A stretch of DNA of 31,947 nt, from positions 1 to 31,947 of IMG/VR virus record IMGVR_UViG_3300017950_002300, one strand, 5' to 3'. The position numbers were made by a program, and so were the translations under genes. Positions 1 through 6,710 of the stretch are shown here, one piece after another; the first letter of the stretch is position 1, and every line of letters begins with the position of its first letter. Source of the stretch: a virus. A model generated the notes under the pieces. It was not told where the DNA came from. It ran no database searches and was given only the letters and a program-made list of their open reading frames with translations.

Positions 1-417
1 GGTTGGCATTTAGGAAAAAATGGATCCCAACATATGCACACGCATTCAGTAGGTATAGAAGTAAATAATTTTGGTTATCTTAAAGATGGTAAAACATATG
101 CAGGTACTACAGCCCATGAATCACAAATTGTAGAATTAGATAAAGAATTTAGAGGATATAAACACTGGCACAGATATTCTGATGCCCAGATTGAAGCTTT
201 ACGTAAATGGATTTTATGGATTGCTGAAAGAGATGGTATCGATGTTAGAGCGGGATTACCTGCTTTAATTAAAGAAAAAGGTGCTGATGCTTTTGAATTT
301 AACGAAGATGCTTATTACGGAAGAGTAAAAGGTCTTTGGACTCATACTAATACAAGAAAAGATAAAGTCGATATGTTCCCACAACAAGAGTTGATGGACA
401 TGCTCACATCATTATGA
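1..417 (+). CDS. N-acetylmuramoyl-L-alanine amidase endolysin (5' end outside window)
   Basis: This is the C-terminal part of a peptidoglycan amidase of the Amidase_2/T7-lysozyme fold, which cuts the bond between muramic acid and L-alanine during lysis. The frame is open from base 1, so the true start lies upstream; the ATG at 34 is internal. Visible features are GWHLG near the fragment start (a typical zinc-ligand region), HTHSVGIEVNNFG (core strand) and the terminal THTNTRKDKVDMFPQ, which matches the H-x(n)-K-x-D zinc/catalytic end of the family. The stop overlaps the ATG of the following lipoprotein gene (ATGA). The holin-like gene downstream supports a lysis role. The family is clear; the full length is unknown. 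Confidence 0.85.
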   Translation, partial: GWHLGKNGSQHMHTHSVGIEVNNFGYLKDGKTYAGTTAHESQIVELDKEFRGYKHWHRYSDAQIEALRKWILWIAERDGIDVRAGLPALIKEKGADAFEFNEDAYYGRVKGLWTHTNTRKDKVDMFPQQELMDMLTSL

Positions 418-554
418 TAAAATATATTATATTAACTTTGGTATTATTAACTTCTTGTGCTCCTAAAAAGGATTACGAAACAGGATATGTTACAACTGGT
501 AACCCTGATAATAGTTATTTAGATACTACTAAAATTTATTGTTGTGGAGATTAA
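414..554 (+). CDS. small lipoprotein, candidate outer-membrane spanin
   Basis: A 46-residue protein. It starts with a hydrophobic signal peptide (MIKYIILTLVLLTSC) ending in a lipobox with Cys15, followed by the charged APKKDYE. Mature lipoproteins of this size encoded beside an endolysin are typical o-spanins, which join an inner-membrane partner to disrupt the outer membrane after peptidoglycan is cut. The start overlaps the endolysin stop by four bases, implying coupled translation. Two adjacent cysteines lie near the C-terminus (YCCGD). Lipidation is well supported by sequence; the spanin role is inferred from position. No obvious i-spanin with one membrane helix and a long periplasmic coiled coil is embedded in it. 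Confidence 0.65.
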   Translation: MIKYIILTLVLLTSCAPKKDYETGYVTTGNPDNSYLDTTKIYCCGD

Positions 555-663
555 AGAATTAGAAGATATTTATAAAACAAAAGAATTTAAATCATTATCT
601 TGGATACAAAGATTATGGATTCGTATTAAAGTTGCTTTTATACAAACTATAACCCTACACTAA
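544..663 (+). CDS. possible 39-residue small protein (GTG start)
   Basis: A short open frame from a GTG inside the end of the lipoprotein gene to a TAA three bases before the holin ATG. The product (MEIKELEDIYKTKEFKSL, then WIQRLWIRIKVAFIQTITLH) has a charged N-terminus and an amphipathic, weakly hydrophobic C-terminal half. It exactly fills the space between lipoprotein and holin genes, which argues for a real gene. I recognise no family, and the start codon is non-standard. The same DNA also carries a near match to the promoter motif (600-629). Confidence 0.35.
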   Translation: MEIKELEDIYKTKEFKSLSWIQRLWIRIKVAFIQTITLH

Positions 664-665
664 AG

Positions 666-1088
666 ATGATCAAATCGACATACATGAAGGTAACAATAGC
701 TGGATCAGCATCAATAGGATTCTTTTGCTCCTATTTTATGGAACTAACAATGGCCAATGCAGAACAGTATTTAGCAGTTGCTGCTGTGCTTTTATTAGAT
801 GGATTTTTCGGCGTAATAGCTGGAATTAAAAGAGAAGGGTTTAAAACATATAAAGCTCTTAAAGTATTAAAATCATTAGCAACCTGGGAGATAATCCTTA
901 CAGCTATATTAATGATTGAAAAAGGTTTTGCTGGTACAAGTTGGTTAAGTGAAACAGTTATTACCCCATTTATAGTTTTTCAATTAATGTCTGCTCTTAA
1001 AAACGCTTCTATGGCAGGTTTCATCAAAAATGAGTTATTAAACATTATTTTAGATAAAATCGATAAACATAAAGGCGATAGAGTATGA
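666..1088 (+). CDS. holin-like membrane protein
   Basis: A 140-residue protein with three to four hydrophobic segments: about 10-27, 35-55 (AVAAVLLLDGFFGVIAGIKREG), 72-86 and 100-115. The phrase LLLDGFFGVIAGIKREGFKTYK resembles the second helix of the phage_holin_4 group common in phages of Bacteroidota and Firmicutes. Holins form the timed inner-membrane lesion that releases the endolysin. Position between the endolysin/lipoprotein and further membrane proteins supports this. An alternative start is Met7 (base 684). The C-terminus is charged (LDKIDKHKGDRV), as expected for a cytoplasmic holin tail. The stop overlaps the next ATG. Not proved without functional data. Confidence 0.65.
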   Translation: MIKSTYMKVTIAGSASIGFFCSYFMELTMANAEQYLAVAAVLLLDGFFGVIAGIKREGFKTYKALKVLKSLATWEIILTAILMIEKGFAGTSWLSETVITPFIVFQLMSALKNASMAGFIKNELLNIILDKIDKHKGDRV

Positions 1089-1285
1089 AACAATTATTAA
1101 ATAGTATTACTGATACACGTATGGTGTATCTTTTAATGTCACTTGTATTACTTGCAGGATATTTTACACAATCTTGGGGTATAGTGATTTTTGTAACATT
1201 CATGTTGAACGTTGGAGTATGGACAGGTTTTTGTCCTTCTAAATGGTTCTTCGGTAAATGCGGATTTAAAAAATCTGACTTATAA
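1085..1285 (+). CDS. small two-helix membrane protein, DUF2892-like
   Basis: A 66-residue protein with two hydrophobic segments (about 13-28 and 32-47), then a Cys-containing end, GFCPSKWFFGKCGFKK. The pattern of two helices followed by a C-P-x(3-7)-C segment resembles the DUF2892 / YgaP membrane-domain group, small inner-membrane proteins without an agreed activity. It overlaps the holin gene by four bases and sits immediately before the histidine kinase, so it belongs to the same transcript. It might be an antiholin or a membrane partner of the kinase, but nothing in the sequence decides this. Confidence 0.55.
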   Translation: MKQLLNSITDTRMVYLLMSLVLLAGYFTQSWGIVIFVTFMLNVGVWTGFCPSKWFFGKCGFKKSDL

Positions 1286-1287
1286 AA

Positions 1288-2190
1288 ATGAGTGCTTTAG
1301 ATGGCATATCACTTAATGCCAAAATTTCCTTAGCAATTGCAGGCATTATTATGTTAACCTTCTTTTCAGTACAAACTTGTATTGTATTTGGGTTATGTGA
1401 ACCCTCTTTAGAATTAGCTAAATTTGGTTGGGGTTGTGTTGTATTCTTCATGCCTCCCTTCTTTAAAGTAGTACAAGAATTTTTACTGAACAAAGCTAAA
1501 ATTAAAGATGAATTAAGTAATAAAAATCTTTATCTAGAACATGCTGCTAAAATTATTAGACACGATATGCATAGTGGTATCAATACTTATATTCCTAGAG
1601 GTGTAAAATCCCTTAAAAGAAGATTGAGCGAAGAACAAATTAAAGAATTAAAAATTACATCTCCACTTAAACTGGTAGAAGATGGTGTTCACCATGCTCA
1701 AAAAGTATATGCTGGGGTATACGAATTTACAAATTTATTTAAAGCAAATGCTCATATGAATGTTAAGCCCCACAATATTAAAGCTATATTGGGGGACTAT
1801 TTAAAATTAACAGCCTATGTTCAACAGGTTATTTTAGATGATAATTTACCGGAAGAATTAATTGTAAATGAACCTTTATTCTGTACGGCTTTAGATAACT
1901 TGATTCGTAATGGATTAAAATATAACGATTCTAAAACAAAATTTGTAAAAATTTATCATGAGGGTAGTTATCACCAAGGAAGTTATATAGTTATAGAAGA
2001 TAATGGGAGAGGAATTACTCAAGAAGAATTTATTGAGTTAAGCAAACCCTATGTTAGGAAAAAAGATCAGAAAGAAGGTGGCACAGGATTAGGATTAAAC
2101 ATCTGTGTAGCTATCTTAAAAGAACACGGTTTTGGAATTACAGCAGAAAAACTAAAACAAGGTACTAAAATTAAAATTAAGATAGACTAA
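1288..2190 (+). CDS. membrane-bound sensor histidine kinase
   Basis: A 300-residue two-component kinase. Residues 13-35 and 46-63 form two membrane segments with almost no extracytoplasmic domain. A coiled linker (65-85) leads to a dimerisation/phosphotransfer helix with the H-box IIRHDMHSGIN (His92, Asp93). The ATPase domain shows the N-box LDNLIRNGLKYND (Asn204, Asn208), the G1 box VIEDNGRG (238-242) and the G2 box GGTGLGL (264-270). All residues needed for autophosphorylation are present. It ends TAATG, so the stop overlaps the start of the receiver gene, its obvious partner. With no large sensor domain, the signal is probably sensed within the membrane or through adjacent membrane proteins. 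Kinases of this kind are unusual in phage genomes. Confidence 0.9.
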   Translation: MSALDGISLNAKISLAIAGIIMLTFFSVQTCIVFGLCEPSLELAKFGWGCVVFFMPPFFKVVQEFLLNKAKIKDELSNKNLYLEHAAKIIRHDMHSGINTYIPRGVKSLKRRLSEEQIKELKITSPLKLVEDGVHHAQKVYAGVYEFTNLFKANAHMNVKPHNIKAILGDYLKLTAYVQQVILDDNLPEELIVNEPLFCTALDNLIRNGLKYNDSKTKFVKIYHEGSYHQGSYIVIEDNGRGITQEEFIELSKPYVRKKDQKEGGTGLGLNICVAILKEHGFGITAEKLKQGTKIKIKID

Positions 2191-2627
2191 TGATTAACAC
2201 ATTAATGTTAATAGATGATGAAAATTTATTTCATCTGGTATTTGAGGATGCATGTTCAATTCTAGATATGGCTTTATCATTTGAAGCTTTAGATAGCTCT
2301 GATGAGGCTGATGCTAAATTCAAAGCATGGTTCCCAGACGACCCAAATAAAGAACGCCCTGAATGTGTGTTTGTAGATTTAAATATTATAGGATCCTCTT
2401 ATGACGGGATCGAAATGATTAGAAAAATTAACTACGAATACGGAGATGGGGTAGTAATAGGAATTATATCATCATCGGAAGATGAAGAAGAAATAGAAAA
2501 AGCTAAAAAAGTAGGTGCACAATTCTGGATTATAAAATCAGATGACATCGAACCCCGTTTAGAGGAATTCATGGAGGATTATGATAATTATAAATCAAAA
2601 AGTGCCCCATTTAAGATTTATAGATAA
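2190..2627 (+). CDS. stand-alone response-regulator receiver
   Basis: A 145-residue CheY-like receiver and nothing else. The acidic pair Asp9/Asp10 (LMLIDDEN), phospho-acceptor Asp63 (CVFVDLNI), the Ser/Thr switch position (IISSS, 92-96) and the conserved Lys116 (WIIKSDD) are all in place. The insertion around 45-57 (KAWFPDDPNKERPE) is longer than in CheY. There is no DNA-binding or enzymatic output domain, so output must be by protein contact. It is coupled to the kinase upstream (TAATG) and to the coiled-coil membrane protein downstream (TAATG). The kinase-receiver pairing is nearly certain from arrangement; the output partner is inferred. Confidence 0.88.
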   Translation: MINTLMLIDDENLFHLVFEDACSILDMALSFEALDSSDEADAKFKAWFPDDPNKERPECVFVDLNIIGSSYDGIEMIRKINYEYGDGVVIGIISSSEDEEEIEKAKKVGAQFWIIKSDDIEPRLEEFMEDYDNYKSKSAPFKIYR

Positions 2628-3241
2628 TGGTCGAAATAACAGAACATACTAGAAATGTTCTACTAGAGGTTGCTAAAACAAAAAAAATCTATGTAGAAGG
2701 TAATTTCCTTAAAATTCTTAAAGCCCCAAAAGGTGATGTAGAATTTGAGGAATACCTTACATTATGTAAAGAAAAAGATATAACTACTAGAAAAAAACGA
2801 TTAACAGTTACAAAACAAGTACAATCACAAAATAAAGAACTTGAAGCCGCAGCTAAAGAAAACGATAGAGTAAATAAGCAACTATCAAAGGCTTTAGATG
2901 AAGCCAGTAAATCAGCAGAAGAAGCAATTTTAGCTGAAAAAGAAGCCCATAAGTTAAGAGCAGAAGCAGAAAAGCTTAGAGACGCGGCTGTGGAGGATTT
3001 AGATACTCTCCAAAAACGCACCCAATTTGAATTAATAGGTCTTATAGTAAAAACAGCACTTTGGATTATAGGAGGGGTTGGAATCCTAACTTCTTGTTTG
3101 TATCTATATGTATTATCGGCTGGCATTGATGCTAAAATAATTGAATCTACATGGTCCAACTTATTTGGTATCTTATTAACCAACTCATTCAGTATTATAG
3201 GTACTATAATGGGTGTTAAATATGCCACTGAAAAACAATAA
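2627..3241 (+). CDS. coiled-coil protein with two C-terminal membrane helices
   Basis: A 204-residue protein of unknown family. Residues 1-60 are a small globular region (EITEHTRNVLLEVAKTKKIYVE). Residues 65-130 form a long, Ala/Glu/Lys-rich coiled coil (heptads through KALDEASKSAEEAILAEKEAH). Two membrane helices follow at about 140-162 and 178-198. The predicted shape is a membrane-anchored cytoplasmic stalk. Translation is coupled to the receiver gene upstream. The coiled coil and soluble head make it the most obvious output or scaffold partner for the lone receiver, but that rests on gene order only. Confidence 0.75.
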   Translation: MVEITEHTRNVLLEVAKTKKIYVEGNFLKILKAPKGDVEFEEYLTLCKEKDITTRKKRLTVTKQVQSQNKELEAAAKENDRVNKQLSKALDEASKSAEEAILAEKEAHKLRAEAEKLRDAAVEDLDTLQKRTQFELIGLIVKTALWIIGGVGILTSCLYLYVLSAGIDAKIIESTWSNLFGILLTNSFSIIGTIMGVKYATEKQ

Positions 3242-3245
3242 GACA

Positions 3246-4205
3246 ATGTTAAAAAAAATACAAGAAAGGATATTTCCCTTTATAATCGCAACCTCTGCCC
3301 TGTCGGTATCTGCTTCGGCCGCTTTCTATTCAGTTAGCGGCCTTAGCAAACTCTTTGCAGGTGCAGCTTTTGCAGTCATTATTATGGCCGCATCTTTAGA
3401 AGTAGCTAAATTAGTAATTGCTTCTTTACTTTATCAATATCGTAAAACATTACCCCGAGGATTAAAAATATATTTAACCATAGCAGCATTTGTATTGGTA
3501 TTGATTACTTCAATGGGCATTTATGGTTTCTTATCATCAGCTTATCAAGAAACAGCTAATAAAGCCGGTACTATTGATGCTAAAGTAGCTTTAGTTGAAA
3601 CCAAAAGAGATAATGTGCAAAGTCAATTAGCGGTATATAATGCAGAAAAAGAAAATATCGACAAGGGTATTGCTGAACTAAGAAAGGGCTTATCAAACAA
3701 CGTTATACAGTATACTAACGCTGAAGGGCAGTTAATAACAACAACCTCAAGTGCAACCCGTAAGGCTTTAGAAAGACAATTAGATCAAGCTGTTAAACGT
3801 CAAGATGAGTTAAATAACAAAGTAGATGGTTTAAATACCCAAATATTTGAATATGAAACTGAAATAGTTGAAATCCAAACTAATAATGATTTAGCAGGTG
3901 AATTAGGCCCACTAAAATATCTTTCAGGCTTAACTGGTGTCCCTATGGATCAAATTATTAATTGGTTACTTTTAACTATTATTTTCGTATTTGATCCTCT
4001 AGCAATTGCTTTGGTTATTGCTGCTAACTATGCTTTTGAACAATTAAAAGGTAAAACAAAACAAAACCTTTATGGAGAAAAAGTACCTGTAAATGATGAC
4101 CCTGAAATGGGGTTATGGGATAATACCCTCAATGATGGTTTAGAAGAAGAAGTATTAGAAGAACCTAATGAAGCTCTAAAACAAGCAGCAGAATCTTATA
4201 AATAA
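3246..4205 (+). CDS. four-helix membrane protein with internal coiled coil
   Basis: A 319-residue product from the ATG at 3246, chosen because it lies four bases after the upstream stop in an A-rich context; in-frame ATGs at 3213 and 3222 would overlap the upstream gene. Membrane helices lie at about 10-30, 36-60 and 74-97, then a long coiled coil (about 108-215, rich in Q, E, K and N), then a fourth helix at about 238-262 (NWLLLTIIFVFDPLAIALVIAA). The tail is acidic (LEEEVLEEPNEA). The topology loosely recalls DUF4407-type proteins, but I cannot confirm that. The TAA stop is followed in the same frame by 78 more codons that have no start codon of their own (see 4206-4442). Confidence 0.78.
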   Translation: MLKKIQERIFPFIIATSALSVSASAAFYSVSGLSKLFAGAAFAVIIMAASLEVAKLVIASLLYQYRKTLPRGLKIYLTIAAFVLVLITSMGIYGFLSSAYQETANKAGTIDAKVALVETKRDNVQSQLAVYNAEKENIDKGIAELRKGLSNNVIQYTNAEGQLITTTSSATRKALERQLDQAVKRQDELNNKVDGLNTQIFEYETEIVEIQTNNDLAGELGPLKYLSGLTGVPMDQIINWLLLTIIFVFDPLAIALVIAANYAFEQLKGKTKQNLYGEKVPVNDDPEMGLWDNTLNDGLEEEVLEEPNEALKQAAESYK

Positions 4206-4442
4206 AAAAAAAAAACAGAAGAAAAATCATCCGAACAATTAGAAGAAGATTTCGAAAAATTAGAAAAAGAATACGACGAATTCGATTTAAATAAGGATGG
4301 GGTTTTAAGTGAAGAAGAAATAAGAGCCAGAGAAGATGCACTATTAAATATCTCATCAACCTCAGGATGGAAAAAGAGAAAAATATTAAGAGAAAGGGAA
4401 AAAAGAGAAAATAGAAACGATGATTTAACTATTCGTTACTAA
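4206..4442 (+). other. in-frame extension after TAA carrying an EF-hand
   Basis: The frame of the preceding membrane-protein gene continues past its TAA (4203-4205) for 78 codons to a second TAA at 4440-4442. This stretch has no in-frame ATG, GTG or TTG, so it can hardly be an independent gene. Its content is protein-like: acidic helix, then a textbook EF-hand loop DLNKDGVLSEEE (bases 4284-4319; D, N, D, S, E at positions 1, 3, 5, 9, 12), then a very basic tail (KKRKILREREKRE). A run of 12 A begins at the stop codon. Stop-codon readthrough, a recent nonsense mutation, or a sequence error at base 4203 could each explain it; one base change would join the two parts into a protein of about 398 residues from the 3246 start. 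Confidence 0.7.
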
Positions 4443-4465
4443 AGAATATTAAAAGATTTCCGCGA

Positions 4466-4490
4466 GGGGGGTTGGCTTAGCCAATCCCCC
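4466..4490 (+). terminator. strong GC-rich hairpin, probable transcription terminator
   Basis: Six G followed by TTGGCT (4466-4477) can pair with AGCCAATCCCCC (4479-4490) as an almost perfect inverted repeat with one G-T wobble. The innermost pairs must open to form a loop. It stands out sharply against the AT-rich background and lies between the EF-hand extension and the next gene. It is followed by TTCGTATATTTA rather than a pure T run, so termination may be imperfect. The hairpin also contains the TTGG box of the overlapping promoter element. Confidence 0.7.
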
Positions 4491-4502
4491 TTCGTATATT
4501 TA
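4472..4502 (+). promoter_or_regulatory. phage promoter motif, copy 1
   Basis: TTGG at 4472-4475, a 15-base spacer, then TTCGTATATTTA at 4491-4502. This is one of five copies in the window with identical spacing. It ends 23 bases before the ATG at 4526 and heads the block running to thyA. The spacer lies inside the hairpin at 4466-4490. Confidence 0.75.
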
Positions 4503-4525
4503 GGTGTAATAAAAAGATAAAGGTT

Positions 4526-4666
4526 ATGTATGTAGATATTGAAGTTCAAGCAGATCGTTACGAAGAAGAACAAGCAATTCTTCAAGAGCTAGCGCAAGAA
4601 GATTTTGAAAACGGGGAAATCGTTTGTATATTTACCCCGCAAGAAAATGATGATTTACCATTTTAA
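4526..4666 (+). CDS. small acidic protein of unknown function
   Basis: A 46-residue protein, MYVDIEVQADRYEEEQAILQ to NDDLPF. It follows directly after promoter copy 1, with an A-rich leader (AATAAAAAGATAAAGGTTATG) that matches other starts in the window, so I regard it as real despite its size. The C-terminal NDDLPF resembles the DDLPF tail of single-stranded DNA-binding proteins, a segment that contacts partner proteins. No other part resembles an SSB, so the likeness may be chance or mimicry. It is followed nine bases later by the next gene. Confidence 0.6.
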   Translation: MYVDIEVQADRYEEEQAILQELAQEDFENGEIVCIFTPQENDDLPF

Positions 4667-4675
4667 ATAAGAGTT

Positions 4676-5011
4676 ATGAAAAAGCATTTCGAAACAGCAA
4701 CAGAAAAATTTGAATTCACCGTTGATTTAGGTGGATGGAAAAAGAAAAAAGTACTAGAATTCAACCCACCAAATGGAGAATATTCAAGTGGGTTTATAAG
4801 TGAATTGAGTATGTTTGGTCAAAGTATGAATGTTAATTCTATTACAAAACAAGGATTAATGTTATATTCATTTGATATTCTAAACAATAAAACCACTGCT
4901 AAAATCAAGTGGGAAGATATTGAATTAGGAAACACATTAGATGTGCCTAAAGAAATTCCTGGGTTTGAGGGAACAAAAGCAGCATTAGATAGTCTTTCAA
5001 TTTTCCAATAA
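4676..5011 (+). CDS. hypothetical phage protein
   Basis: A 111-residue soluble protein that I do not recognise. It contains alternating short strands (KFEFTVDLGGWKKKKVLEFNPP; LMLYSFDILNNKTTAKIKWEDIEL), suggesting a small beta-rich fold. No signal peptide, membrane segment or metal motif is visible. It lies between the small NDDLPF protein and a 168-residue unknown, in the thyA transcript, with a start preceded by AAATAAGAGTT. Confidence 0.65.
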   Translation: MKKHFETATEKFEFTVDLGGWKKKKVLEFNPPNGEYSSGFISELSMFGQSMNVNSITKQGLMLYSFDILNNKTTAKIKWEDIELGNTLDVPKEIPGFEGTKAALDSLSIFQ

Positions 5012-5013
5012 AC

Positions 5014-5520
5014 ATGAAATCAAGCATGTATAATGTAGGGAATGAGGAACTTGTTCTTCAAGAAATAGCAAAACTGCAACCCTTAAATTACAATCAGTTT
5101 CGATGGTGGCGTCGTTATGACCAACCAAATAAGGCTTTAGATAAAAATGCCCCCTTATTAGATAAAATACAAAATGGTGATTTAGATTTTTCCCATTATT
5201 GGTGGCAAGCAAAATACACTGAGATGGAGTTAAATCAAAAATTAAATGAATCTATAGATTACCACCATTTCTTAGAGTCATGTCAAGTGGATAGAGCTCG
5301 AAGAAAAAGATTATACGAGGATTTTGATAAAACTGAAATTGAACTCCTTTCTTATATTCAAAAAGAATTTGAAAATGAGTTCCGTATGACTAAAGAAGAT
5401 TATGATAAAGAAGTATCTGAATTTGGGGGTTCATTAGAAGAATTATATCATCACTGCACTGTGGTGTATGGTAAAAAAATAAGAATTAAATCTAAAAGAG
5501 GAAGACCTAAAAAAATATGA
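5014..5520 (+). CDS. hypothetical protein with a basic AT-hook-like tail
   Basis: A 168-residue, mostly helical, charged protein (RWWRRYDQPNKALDKNAP; DYHHFLESCQVDRARRKRLYEDF). The C-terminus, KIRIKSKRGRPKKI, has the RGRP core of an AT-hook, which binds the minor groove of AT-rich DNA, so DNA contact is plausible. An alternative start is Met5 (base 5026). It overlaps thyA by four bases (ATGA). I recognise no catalytic family. Confidence 0.65.
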   Translation: MKSSMYNVGNEELVLQEIAKLQPLNYNQFRWWRRYDQPNKALDKNAPLLDKIQNGDLDFSHYWWQAKYTEMELNQKLNESIDYHHFLESCQVDRARRKRLYEDFDKTEIELLSYIQKEFENEFRMTKEDYDKEVSEFGGSLEELYHHCTVVYGKKIRIKSKRGRPKKI

Positions 5521-6560
5521 ATAAATTAGATAAAGACTATCAAGAACTTTTAAAGGATATTATTTACAGCGGTAGAGATAAGGAGGATAGAACTGGGACT
5601 GGGACAAGGTCTGTATTTGGAAGACAAATCAGACATAAGATGGCAGATGGTTTCCCTCTCCTCACCACAAAGAAGATGGCATTTAAAACTATGGTAACTG
5701 AGTTGCTATGGTTCTTAAAAGGAGATACCAACATTAAGTATTTGGTTGACAATGGGTGTAACATTTGGAATGGTGATGCTTATAAAAACTACAAAAATGG
5801 CATTGCGGAAGTTGGGTTATTTGACAACCTACTCACCCAAGAAGAATTCATTAACAGAATCAAAACCGATGATGAGTTTGCTAAGCAATGGGGTGAGTTA
5901 GGTCCTATTTATGGTAAGCAATGGAGACTTTGGGGAACGGATACAGTTAGTATTGATCAGATACAAGACTTAATAAGCGAGATAAGAACAAACCCAGATT
6001 CAAGACGATTGATGGTTAATGCTTGGAATGTAGGTGAGTTAGATCAGATGACTCTTCCTCCATGCCATTACGGCTTTCAAGTTTATACAAGAGAGCTACT
6101 ACCTAACGAACGTAAAGTAGAATGGGCAAAGAGTGTTGGTAAGGATGTAAGTTATGCTTACAAACTAACTCAAGAAGATTTAGATGAAAGAGGATTCCCA
6201 CGTAGAACAATCTCACTGATGTGGAATCAGAGAAGTGTAGATACTTTCTTAGGACTTCCTTTCAACATTGCTTCCTACGGACTATTACTACTAATTCTAG
6301 CCAAAGAGGTAAACATGCTTCCAGACGAATTAATTGGTAACTTAGGTGATGTGCATCTATATAAGAATCATATTACTCAAGCTAAAGAACAGATCAACCG
6401 AGAACCTATGCCATTAACCACGGTTAAATATATGGATCACTTATACAAATTTGAAAGTTGGTTATTTGATCCAACATATGGTATGGTTCTACGACCTAAG
6501 GATTTTATCTTAGACAATTATCAATCTCACCCCTCAATTAAAGCACCTTTAAGTAATTAA
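5517..6560 (+). CDS. thyA: thymidylate synthase
   Basis: Converts dUMP to dTMP with methylene-tetrahydrofolate, supplying dTTP for an AT-rich genome. Motifs in order: DRTGTGTRSVFGRQIR (24-39, folate/phosphate loop with Arg), ELLWFLKGDTN (62-72), LGPIYGKQWR (128-137), DSRRLMVNAWNV (161-172), catalytic Cys183 in LPPCHYGFQVY, RSVDTFLGLPFNIASY (239-254) and GDVHLYKNH (277-285). At 347 residues it is longer than the roughly 264-residue bacterial enzyme, with extra segments around 95-125 and a charged insertion at about 193-230 just after the catalytic Cys strand. All catalytic residues appear intact. Confidence 0.96.
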   Translation: MNKLDKDYQELLKDIIYSGRDKEDRTGTGTRSVFGRQIRHKMADGFPLLTTKKMAFKTMVTELLWFLKGDTNIKYLVDNGCNIWNGDAYKNYKNGIAEVGLFDNLLTQEEFINRIKTDDEFAKQWGELGPIYGKQWRLWGTDTVSIDQIQDLISEIRTNPDSRRLMVNAWNVGELDQMTLPPCHYGFQVYTRELLPNERKVEWAKSVGKDVSYAYKLTQEDLDERGFPRRTISLMWNQRSVDTFLGLPFNIASYGLLLLILAKEVNMLPDELIGNLGDVHLYKNHITQAKEQINREPMPLTTVKYMDHLYKFESWLFDPTYGMVLRPKDFILDNYQSHPSIKAPLSN

Positions 6561-6563
6561 GTT

Positions 6564-6710
6564 ATGATAGAAGTACTAAAACATAGTTTAGGTTTATGTG
6601 GGGAGCATTGGCACCCAAATATTTTTACATTTTTAATAAGTGGGCTTGGATTAGCACCTGCTTATTCGTATATTAAGTATAAATTGAAAAGTTATAAAAA
6701 TGAGAGTTAG
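6564..6710 (+). CDS. 48-residue single-helix membrane protein
   Basis: MIEVLKHSLGLCGEHWHPN leads into a hydrophobic segment (IFTFLISGLGLAPAYSYI) and a basic end (KYKLKSYK), giving a predicted N-out/C-in single-pass protein. The CGEHWH cluster (one Cys, two His) could bind a metal. The start follows AATTAAGTTATG, the local start context. Its last 11 bases overlap the next gene, and promoter copy 2 lies inside its coding sequence. Similar short proteins with a cysteine/histidine cluster before one helix occur in T4-like phages; I know no function. Confidence 0.65.
   Translation: MIEVLKHSLGLCGEHWHPNIFTFLISGLGLAPAYSYIKYKLKSYKNES
6646..6676 (+). promoter_or_regulatory. phage promoter motif, copy 2 (inside a coding sequence)
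   Basis: TTGG at 6646-6649, a 15-base spacer, TTCGTATATTAA at 6665-6676. It is embedded in the 48-residue membrane-protein gene and begins its TTCG box 35 bases before the ATG of the DpdA-like gene, the same distance as copy 1 to its gene. It would give the modification block its own transcript. Confidence 0.7.

Noticed and set aside
600-629. Near copy of the promoter motif: TTGG-N16-TTCGTATTAA
   Set aside because: Spacer is 16 instead of 15 and the downstream box lacks TATATT; it lies 46 bases before the holin ATG inside a possible small gene. It may be weak promoter or chance, so not listed as a copy.
3213-3245. Earlier start for the four-helix membrane protein (MLNMPLKNNKT)
   Set aside because: It would overlap the upstream coding sequence by 29 bases and add a polar stretch before the membrane region; the ATG at 3246 has the better A-rich context, though the start at 3222 cannot be excluded.
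2689-3246. 185-codon open frame on the minus strand opposite the coiled-coil membrane protein
   Set aside because: It mirrors a low-complexity coiled-coil gene, is Ser-rich with no motif, and all supported genes are on the + strand with overlapping starts and stops.
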